Translations under genes and position numbers: made by a program
Notes under the pieces: model-generated
Databases searched by the model: none
Seen by the model: the letters and a program-made list of their open reading frames with translations, nothing else
Told to the model about the DNA's origin: nothing
Shown here: positions 58,238 through 64,000 of the stretch, one piece after another
How positions within the stretch are numbered: the stretch's first letter is position 1
Layout: each line of letters begins with the position of its first letter
Source of the DNA: JAXGYX01 sp040772065
GTDB lineage: Bacteria; Bacillota; Clostridia; Saccharofermentanales; Fastidiosipilaceae
NCBI GenBank assembly: GCA_040772065.1
Contig: JAXGYX010000001.1
Coordinates: 1,054,001 to 1,118,000 of the forward strand
Direction of reading: 5' to 3'
Length of the DNA stretch: 64,000 bases

Positions 58238-58708
58238 TTACCATCTGTAATGAGCAAACGCTCTGTTCGCATCAGCCATTCTGTGCATTTCTTCTTTTCG
58301 CTTGAACGCGCCACCGGTCTCGTTATACGCGTCCAATAGCTCGTTCGCCAAGCGCTCTTTCATCGTCCGCTCATTTCTCTTGCGTGCGAACGAGACGATC
58401 CAGCGTAGCGAAAGTGTCTGTCGACGTTCGGGACGAACCTCGACAGGGACCTGGTAGTTGGCGCCACCAACACGGCGCGCCTTTACCTCCAACATCGGCA
58501 TGACATTCTCTACCGCTTTGTTGAAAACTTCTAGGGGATCCAAACCTGCTTTTTCTTTGATAATGTCAAAAGCGTCGTAGGTGATCCGCTGAGCGACTCC
58601 CTTCTTTCCATGGAGCATAATGTTGTTGATGAGTTTGGTAACTCGAACATCACCATACAATGGATCCGGAAGGACTTCTCTTGTTGGGACATGGCCTTTA
58701 CGTGGCAA
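58238..58708 (-). CDS. rpsG: 30S ribosomal protein S7
   Basis: Primary 16S-binding protein of the 30S head and, in E. coli, translational repressor of its operon. The 156-residue product begins MPRKGHVPTREVLPDPLYGD, with the GGANYQVPVEVRPERRQTLSLRW core. The start codon is TTG after AGGAGG, unusual for such a highly expressed gene. It lies between rpsL and fusA. Confidence 0.97.
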   Translation of the reverse strand: MPRKGHVPTREVLPDPLYGDVRVTKLINNIMLHGKKGVAQRITYDAFDIIKEKAGLDPLEVFNKAVENVMPMLEVKARRVGGANYQVPVEVRPERRQTLSLRWIVSFARKRNERTMKERLANELLDAYNETGGAFKRKEEMHRMADANRAFAHYRW

Positions 58709-58850
58709 TTGTCTTCCCTCCTTAAATGATCATGCAGGCATTCGCCTGATATCACAGGTACTCAATACCAATTATGGATTGTCTTGCTCGGGCCATGCGA
58801 TTATATTCGTGCACGGTGTACTGAGCAATTGAGTCCAACCTATGATCTTC

Positions 58851-59279
58851 TTAGTTCTTTACCTTGGCCGCCTTGGGTTTCTTGGCTCCATATTTGGAAC
58901 GAGATTGCAGACGGTTGGCCACGCCGGCGGCGTCCAGTGTGCCTCGGACGATGTGGTAACGAACACCGGGAAGATCTTTCACCCTGCCGCCTCTTATCAA
59001 AACGACCGAGTGCTCCTGCAGATTATGACCAATACCGGGAATGTACGCGGACACTTCCAGTCCTGATGTAAGACGAACTCTGGCAACCTTACGCAAAGCT
59101 GAGTTTGGTTTCTTAGGCGTCGTTGTTTTAACAACTGTGCAAACTCCACGTTTCTGAGGAGAAGCGAGATCAGTCGAACGTCTCTTCAACGTGTTGTAGT
59201 TGATGTGCAAAGCCGGAGAACCTGACTTGGCGCGTTTGGATGAGCGTCCTTGTCTTACTAGTTGGTTGAACGTAGGCAT
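58851..59279 (-). CDS. rpsL: 30S ribosomal protein S12
   Basis: Decoding-centre protein. The 142-residue product begins MPTFNQLVRQGR; the TTTPKKPNSALRKVARVRL segment near residue 42 has the normal Lys at the position where streptomycin-resistance changes occur, so a sensitive-type allele is seen. A GGAGGTG site precedes the ATG at 59279; 35 upstream codons of open frame were rejected. First gene of the str operon. Confidence 0.98.
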   Translation of the reverse strand: MPTFNQLVRQGRSSKRAKSGSPALHINYNTLKRRSTDLASPQKRGVCTVVKTTTPKKPNSALRKVARVRLTSGLEVSAYIPGIGHNLQEHSVVLIRGGRVKDLPGVRYHIVRGTLDAAGVANRLQSRSKYGAKKPKAAKVKN

Positions 59280-59335
59280 CAATACACCTCCTTTCTTAAA
59301 ATAATTGCTTGTAAACGGAATACTCCGTAACAGAA

Positions 59336-59364
59336 AAATTGCCTGCGGTAAACGCAGACAATTG
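59336..59364 (-). promoter_or_regulatory. Terminator-like hairpin in the str operon leader
   Basis: Right at the expected transcript start the minus strand reads ATTGTCTGCG, loop TTTAC, CGCAGGCAAT, then TTTTTC: a 10-bp stem with a T-run, as in an intrinsic terminator. It lies between the promoter and rpsL and may attenuate transcription of the operon. Confidence 0.6.
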
Positions 59365-59393
59365 ATTTTAGCACTCTGTATCATACTTGTAAA
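59365..59393 (-). promoter_or_regulatory. str operon promoter
   Basis: TTTACA (59388-59393), 17 bases, TAAAAT (59365-59370) with TGC just before it (extended -10), about 85 bases upstream of rpsL. Confidence 0.75.
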
Positions 59394-59526
59394 GAAAAAC
59401 AGCAGGATTGAAGTGGAATATCTGTCTCTCTCAAAACCTCACTTATTAGATATCGGGAGTCTTGTCTTTGTCACGTCGACAAAGTTTCATTGGCAACGAC
59501 AATCAAAACGCGCCCGGACGCTCATG

Positions 59527-59949
59527 TCAGTCATCTTGACGAGTGCGCTCGGCCTCCTCTTCCGCGATGATCTCGGCGACCGCGGTGTCCTTGATTTTAT
59601 CCAATTCAAGGGCGTCCTGTTCCTCCAAAGGCAACACCTTGCTGGCCAGGGTTAGCAGTGTCTGAGGCAGCTGGATATCCGGATCCAGTATATCTTCTCT
59701 GGCCACCACCCATGTGCTTCCATCCGGCTCATGGACCGTGTAGAAGTCATTGATCGTTAAAATCGCGCCCGCTTGTCTTAAGGTCACCGGCTCTCTGAAC
59801 TGCTCACCGTCCGCAGGGACATCCTCCTCCACCCATTTATCTCTCTGGTCTTCAAGGAAAAAAACCTCCAGTGTCCGACCGACACTGCCAAATGTCGTGG
59901 TGGTTCCATACTCACTAAAACTGGCGTAATACTTTGTATATTGACTCAT
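59527..59949 (-). CDS. Hypothetical protein
   Basis: A 140-residue acidic protein I do not recognise. It begins MSQYTKYYASFSEYGTTT, has a beta-rich middle (GRTLEVFFLED, AILTINDFYTVHEPDGSTW) and ends in a highly charged helix (ELDKIKDTAVAEIIAEEEAERTRQ). There is no signal peptide or membrane segment. An AAAGGA site lies 11 bases before the ATG. It stands alone between serS and the str operon; a 7-bp hairpin (CTTTGTC/GACAAAG, 59466-59484) follows it. Confidence 0.6.
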   Translation of the reverse strand: MSQYTKYYASFSEYGTTTTFGSVGRTLEVFFLEDQRDKWVEEDVPADGEQFREPVTLRQAGAILTINDFYTVHEPDGSTWVVAREDILDPDIQLPQTLLTLASKVLPLEEQDALELDKIKDTAVAEIIAEEEAERTRQDD

Positions 59950-60105
59950 CTATCGTTACGTCCTTTCCCATGCAAGAATTCAAGCTCTTACAAATCTCAA
60001 CCCTCAACAATCAGATTGCATGGATCCGTCTAATACTAACTGGATCGATAACACGCTATATATTATACCATATTTACTATCTTTTTATTAGTTGGACGGT
60101 AAATA

Positions 60106-60134
60106 TAGAGACGGCGCCGATTACCGGCGCCGTC
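60106..60134 (-). terminator. Terminator of serS
   Basis: A perfect 10-bp stem, GACGGCGCCG with CGGCGCCGTC around GTAAT, lies about 30 bases past the serS stop. The following tract is TCTATATTT, so the T-run is imperfect. Confidence 0.7.
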
Positions 60135-60165
60135 CTATCGAACAGGTATGGACGTGGTTTGTCGA

Positions 60166-61461
60166 TCAGCGCGCGGGGCGCAGGATTTGCTGTCCATTCA
60201 TCCATTTACGCAGCACCTCGGGAATCATCACAGATCCGTCCGCACGTTGAAATTGTTCAAAAATCGCGGGCAACACACGAGAAGTCGCCAATCCCGAAGC
60301 ATTCAAAGTATGCACGAACTCGGTCTGTCTCGCGCCGTCGCGGCGGAATCGGATTGCGCCGCGACGCGCTTGGTAGTCGCCCGCGCTGGAGGCTGAGCTA
60401 ACCTCTTTAAAATCCTCCATACTCGGAATCCAAACTTCAACATCATAGGTTTTCGCCATGGACGCGCTGCAGTCACCGGCGGCCAGTTTGCTGATGCGGT
60501 GATGCAGTCCCAGACCTTCCATCAACTTGGCGGCTTTTTCCACCAACTCCGTGAAAGCCTGATCAGATTGTTCGGGAAGTGTGTACTGAAACATCTCAAC
60601 CTTGTTGAACTGATGACCGCGGATCATGCCTCGTTCTTCCGCACGGTAGCTGCCCGCCTCTTTGCGGTAGCAAGGGGAATAGGCGAAATACTTTTTAGGA
60701 AGGTCCTCTGCATTTAAGATTTCGTCTTTGTGAATGTTGACCAGCGCGGTCTCGGCCGTCGGCAAAAGAAATTGGCCGGAGCGATGATCCGCTTCGGTGT
60801 CGACGTCCAGCCAATAGACGTCCTCTTCAAACTTGGGAAACTGCCCCGCGGTATATCCACACTGATAGTTTAAAAGATGGGGCACCAGCATCATTTCGTA
60901 TCCATCATTTAAATGGGTCTCGATAAAATAATTCAACAAAGCCCATTCCAAGCGCGCTCCGTCCCCTCGATAGACCCAAAAACCACTGCCGGACAGCTTG
61001 GCTCCCCTTGTATAGTCAATGAGTCCCAGTCGCTCGGCGATGTCCACATGGTGACGAGGCTCAAATTCAAAGCTCGGTTTTTCTCCATATATCTTCCAAA
61101 CTTCATTTTGCTCTTTGCCGCCCGCGACGACCTCCGGATCCGGAAGGTTGGGCAGACCGTCCAGAAAAGAGCGCTGTCCCTCGTCCATTCGCGCCAAGCG
61201 CTCATCATTTCCTTTGATTTCCGTGGCCAATTCCTTCATTTGCGCCAAAATGGCGGTCACATCTCCGCCCTCTTTTTTTATTTTGGGTATCTGAGCCGAC
61301 ACTTTGTTCCGCTCCGCCTTAAGCCCTTCTGTCTCGGCGATCAGCGCCCTGCGTTCTTTGTCCAAAGCCAGAAAATCGGCGAAGTCCACTTCAAACCCGC
61401 GTTTCGCCAAACCGGTTTGAACGAATTCAGGATCTTTGCGAATCAGTTGAATGTCCAGCAT
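60166..61461 (-). CDS. serS: Seryl-tRNA synthetase
   Basis: Charges tRNA-Ser and tRNA-Sec type tRNAs with serine. The 431-residue class II enzyme has an N-terminal coiled-coil tRNA arm at about 25-105 (LDKERRALIAETEGLKAERNK), motif 2 in CYRKEAGSYRAEERGMIRGHQF near 270 and the late EVSSASSAGDYQARR segment. GGAGATT precedes the ATG. The leader is only about 65 bases, too short for a T-box. It is divergent from the nitroreductase gene. Confidence 0.96.
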   Translation of the reverse strand: MLDIQLIRKDPEFVQTGLAKRGFEVDFADFLALDKERRALIAETEGLKAERNKVSAQIPKIKKEGGDVTAILAQMKELATEIKGNDERLARMDEGQRSFLDGLPNLPDPEVVAGGKEQNEVWKIYGEKPSFEFEPRHHVDIAERLGLIDYTRGAKLSGSGFWVYRGDGARLEWALLNYFIETHLNDGYEMMLVPHLLNYQCGYTAGQFPKFEEDVYWLDVDTEADHRSGQFLLPTAETALVNIHKDEILNAEDLPKKYFAYSPCYRKEAGSYRAEERGMIRGHQFNKVEMFQYTLPEQSDQAFTELVEKAAKLMEGLGLHHRISKLAAGDCSASMAKTYDVEVWIPSMEDFKEVSSASSAGDYQARRGAIRFRRDGARQTEFVHTLNASGLATSRVLPAIFEQFQRADGSVMIPEVLRKWMNGQQILRPAR

Positions 61462-61531
61462 AGTTTAATCTCCAATCATAGTTGTCCATGCGAAATGACT
61501 TCCCACAAAAAAGCCCATGGAATTATTTTTC

Positions 61532-61560
61532 ATGATACGGCAGGCGTCTGTGAATTTCAA
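61532..61560 (-). promoter_or_regulatory. serS promoter
   Basis: TTGAAA (61555-61560) and TATCAT (61532-61537) are 17 bases apart. On the other strand, TGC-TATACT near 61604-61612 is a candidate extended -10 for the nitroreductase gene. Confidence 0.6.
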
Positions 61561-61668
61561 TCAACCGGCGTCCTCACTTTTTTGCTAAAATCTATTCTCT
61601 GCTATACTAGATAGCAACGTTTAGATTCAAATGGCGAGATTGACGACGCCATCGGAAGGAGAGTAGCT

Positions 61669-62190
61669 ATGGATTTTATGGAGACAATAAGAAAGCGTTA
61701 TTCTTGTAGAGCGTTCAACAACGAACCGGTCAAAGATGATTTGATTGAAACGATCCTACAGGTTGGTGGAAACGCCCCGGTCGGCCGCGGCGCGTATGAC
61801 ACTTTGCATTTTACCGTTGTGAAAGACGCCGAGTTGCTGGATAAACTGCGTCATGATCCCGGTAAGCCGGACTCAAAAATCGACCCCATGTTCAACGCTC
61901 AGGCATTGATCCTGGCGTCCGCCAATGAGGAGTCTTTTGCGCTGGCGAATCAGAACGTGGGCTGCGCGCTATCTTACATGTCTTTGGCGGCCACCACACT
62001 TGGAGTGGAAAGCCTATATGTGTACGGTTTTTTGAATCGCATGAATGAACAAAAAACCGAGGCCATCAGCGAAGTCGTTGTGCCGGAAGGGTATACGATC
62101 CTTGGCGGTCTTGCACTCGGTTATACAGACAAAGATCACGCCTCCAAAGAAGAACTGGTCAATCTGGTCTCAACCGACTATCAAAAATAA
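61669..62190 (+). CDS. Nitroreductase family protein
   Basis: A small FMN flavoprotein of 173 residues. The start MDFMETIRKRYSCRAFNNEPV is the typical FMN-binding N-terminus (R-x-S-x-R-x-F). The middle NAQALILASANEES and the late YTILGGLALGY are also characteristic. The short length fits the SagB/NfnB-like group of Firmicutes. The physiological substrate cannot be told. AAGGAG lies seven bases before the ATG. It is single and divergent from serS. Confidence 0.87.
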   Translation: MDFMETIRKRYSCRAFNNEPVKDDLIETILQVGGNAPVGRGAYDTLHFTVVKDAELLDKLRHDPGKPDSKIDPMFNAQALILASANEESFALANQNVGCALSYMSLAATTLGVESLYVYGFLNRMNEQKTEAISEVVVPEGYTILGGLALGYTDKDHASKEELVNLVSTDYQK

Positions 62191-62202
62191 GTCCAATTCA
62201 AA

Positions 62203-62697
62203 TCATAAATGATTTGTGAAGAAATCGCTCATTGTCTCCAATCCCGCAAAACCATGTTGCCTCAGCACTTCGTAAGCGATGATGGCAACCGCGTTGGAAA
62301 GGTTCAATGAGCGTTTTTTTGTCAGCATGGGGATGCGCACACAACGTTCGGGATGGGCCAGCAGCATAGATTCAGGCAGCCCTTTTGTTTCCTTGCCGAA
62401 GACCAGCATCACGTGATCCTCATAGGCGATTTCAGAATAGACTCGCCCACCTTTTGTGGTCGCGTAGTAATAATACGCATGGGAATGATTCCGGTAAAGC
62501 TCTTCGAAGTCGTTCCAAAGATGAAGATCCAAATCGTGCCAATAATCGAGCCCCGCCCGTTTGACAGCCTTGTCGGATAAACTAAATCCCGGTTCTCCAC
62601 AAATATGAAGAGGCGCGCCCAGCGCGACACAGGTCCGCGAGATATTGCCGGTATTATGCGGGATTTCCGGTTCAATCAATACAATTTCACATCTCAT
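62203..62697 (-). CDS. trmL: tRNA (cytidine(34)-2'-O)-methyltransferase
   Basis: A SPOUT-fold, SAM-dependent enzyme that 2'-O-methylates the wobble base of tRNA-Leu species; a tRNA-Leu(UAA) is at 14756. The 164-residue product has the three SPOUT motifs: PEIPHNTGNISRTC at 10-23, LVFGKETKGLPESM near 97 and IPMLTKKRSLNLSNAVAIIAYE near 123, which form the trefoil knot. It is convergent with the nitroreductase gene, 12 bases apart. No terminator is evident in the gap. Confidence 0.94.
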   Translation of the reverse strand: MRCEIVLIEPEIPHNTGNISRTCVALGAPLHICGEPGFSLSDKAVKRAGLDYWHDLDLHLWNDFEELYRNHSHAYYYYATTKGGRVYSEIAYEDHVMLVFGKETKGLPESMLLAHPERCVRIPMLTKKRSLNLSNAVAIIAYEVLRQHGFAGLETMSDFFTNHL

Positions 62698-62839
62698 CTA
62701 TTTCTATCTCATTTCGTCAAGCAATCCGTTTAAGGCAGGTAACTACGGGAAATTGGGATTGGCCTCACGTTCGCTCAGTGGTTAAAGTGACAAAAGTGTG
62801 GGCCGCCGACAAACACTTCACTGTCTTGCCGCACGTCCG

Positions 62840-63763
62840 TCAATTCAGCTTTGTGGCAATCTCCTCAAGTCGTTTCAAACGATGATTCATGCCCGACTTG
62901 CCCAACGGCGGATTCATCATCTCGCCCATTTCACGCAGCGAACAATCCGGATTGTCCAACCTCATTTGAGCCGCATCACGCAATTCCTGTGGCAAGGTGC
63001 TCCAAACCTCGTGCTCCCTTAGTTTTCTCAACATCATCAACTGACGAACCGCCGCATCCGCGATCCTGCGCAGATTCGCGGTGTCACAATTGACCACCCG
63101 ATTGACAGAGTTACGTAAATCTTTCTCCATCCTCATATTCTCAAAATTTAGCAAGGAGATGTGAGCGCCCGTCAACGCCAGAAAATCAGAAAGCGACTCC
63201 CCTTCTTTTAAATAGAGGACGTTGTATCCATATCTGCGCAACAAGGTCATTTGAATTCCGAACGTGTCCAACAGACTCTGCAACTGAACCGCCACCTCTA
63301 TGCGTCGAATCGACAGCTCTAGATGGTACGCCTTGTTCGGATCGGCGACCGATCCGCCGGCGAGGAAAGCCGCCTGCGCCACACGCGCTGCGTGTGAAAA
63401 CTTACCATGCCCATCCGTCCGATCCGCTCCGGCGATCCAGTTTTCTCCCAAGCGTCCAACGCTAAGATCGAAATCAAACTCCTCTTTCAAAAATCTCAGC
63501 GTCACTCCATAGTCTCGCGGATCAGCAACTTTCAAGGTGGTCTGCTCCTTGCCCGAACTCACATCGCATGAAACACCCAAGTCTGTCTCATAAGTGTTGA
63601 TCAAAATCTCTGCGAATGATTGCTGAGCGGTGGAAAAGGCGATTTGTTGGTTGTGAAACCGACCATTCACGATCAAGGCGATACCTAATAAAATATATTG
63701 ATCCGCCGACGACGACGCGAAAAAGCCACAAATCTCATCTTTGACAATATGTGAAAATGACAT
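62840..63763 (-). CDS. whiA: DNA-binding protein WhiA
   Basis: A 307-residue protein with an N-terminal LAGLIDADG-like domain (MSFSHIVKDEICGFF at 1-15, AFLAGGSVADPNKAYHLEL near 118) and a C-terminal helix-turn-helix (LREMGEMMNPPLGKSGMNHRLKRLEEI). It controls sporulation-division genes in Streptomyces and cell division or chromosome segregation in Firmicutes. The ATG at 63763 gives the family start and has a GGATGG site; an upstream ATG at 63796 would overlap yvcK. It follows yvcK by 17 bases. Confidence 0.94.
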   Translation of the reverse strand: MSFSHIVKDEICGFFASSSADQYILLGIALIVNGRFHNQQIAFSTAQQSFAEILINTYETDLGVSCDVSSGKEQTTLKVADPRDYGVTLRFLKEEFDFDLSVGRLGENWIAGADRTDGHGKFSHAARVAQAAFLAGGSVADPNKAYHLELSIRRIEVAVQLQSLLDTFGIQMTLLRRYGYNVLYLKEGESLSDFLALTGAHISLLNFENMRMEKDLRNSVNRVVNCDTANLRRIADAAVRQLMMLRKLREHEVWSTLPQELRDAAQMRLDNPDCSLREMGEMMNPPLGKSGMNHRLKRLEEIATKLN

Positions 63764-63780
63764 ATAACAACACCATCCGA

Positions 63781-64000
63781 TTAAAGTGTCCGCCAATTGC
63801 GATAAACTTTGGTTTTCGCTCGCTCCAGCTTTTCCTCACTGGCTTTCGCGGCCAACAGCGCCACCACTTTGCCCAGAGCCAGGTGATCATGGCGCACAAT
63901 GCCATTGATTGTCGAAGCCAGCGGCGTTTGGATCAGCGCGGCTCCGGATCGCAAAATTGAACCGGGATTGCAGCTGATCGCCTCCGATTTCAATTCTGCG
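63781..64000 (-). CDS. yvcK: Gluconeogenesis factor YvcK family protein, C-terminal part
   Basis: The last 73 codons of a gene entering from the right edge. The translation ends with GAALIQTPLASTINGIVRHDHLALGKVVALL, the C-terminal signature of the YvcK (CofD-like) family, then a short charged tail. YvcK binds UDP-GlcNAc and affects carbon metabolism and wall synthesis. Its place directly before whiA matches the rapZ-yvcK-whiA order of Gram-positive bacteria. The ATG/TTG inside this fragment is not the real start. Confidence 0.8.
   Translation of the reverse strand, partial: AELKSEAISCNPGSILRSGAALIQTPLASTINGIVRHDHLALGKVVALLAAKASEEKLERAKTKVYRNWRTL

Overview
The window looks like chromosomal DNA of a Gram-positive, Clostridia-like bacterium (Bacillota) of medium G+C. 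The signs are the 16S 3' end complementary to strong AGGAGG ribosome sites, frequent TTG starts, the rpsL-rpsG-fusA-tuf operon, the yvcK-whiA pair, hpt/tilS/ftsH next to dnaB, and Firmicutes families such as DUF951, DUF1385 (YqhQ), DUF368 and DUF1413. No species can be named from the sequence alone. Almost every gene is on the minus strand. The plus-strand exceptions are two insertion sequences, traX-leuS-vanZ, an epimerase and a nitroreductase.

Layout, left to right. 1-5.3 kb: start of a cytoplasmic alpha-amylase, asnA, a cation efflux transporter and a zinc-ribbon/TcaA-like membrane protein. 5.5-11.4 kb: a complete rRNA operon read on the minus strand (promoter, 16S, tRNA-Ala, spacer, 23S, 5S, terminator). 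The 16S-23S spacer holds eight tandem 50-bp hairpin-forming repeats. 11.5-17.5 kb: a phospholipase D/cardiolipin-synthase-like gene with a DUF1413 gene, an aldo/keto reductase, tRNA-fMet and tRNA-Leu, a rubredoxin-glutamate synthase-like fusion and an enoyl-CoA hydratase-like gene. 17.5-26.9 kb: two core operons, rpsF-ssb-rpsR (own promoter and terminator) and rplI-dnaB-tilS-hpt-ftsH-S9 peptidase.

27-37.5 kb: an intact IS30-family element (26965-28670, with an apparent 11-bp target duplication), then ywlE-like phosphatase, threonylcarbamoyl-AMP synthase, prfA, a DUF951 gene, prmC and yqhQ. An intact IS6-family element (33823-35168, 8-bp duplication) follows, then rpmE and rho. 37.7-49.9 kb: mreB, traX, leuS, vanZ-like, a HAD hydrolase, secF, secD, malQ, a DUF368 lipid-carrier transporter and an epimerase. 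50-64 kb: a NYN/OST-HTH protein, an IMPACT-family protein, a degenerate Nudix protein, lon, the str operon (tuf, fusA, rpsG, rpsL) with a terminator-like leader hairpin, a gene of unknown function, serS, nitroreductase, trmL, whiA and the 3' end of yvcK.

Functionally this is mostly a housekeeping region: translation (rRNA, four tRNA/elongation/release blocks, r-proteins), replication (dnaB, ssb), protein export and quality control (secDF, ftsH, lon), cell shape and envelope (mreB, DUF368, PLD), and starch/glycogen use (amylase, malQ). I saw no CRISPR array, prophage, toxin-antitoxin or obvious defence island. The least expected elements are the repeat-filled rRNA spacer, the two complete insertion sequences, a triple 10-bp repeat at the rho promoter and the attenuator-like leader of the str operon.
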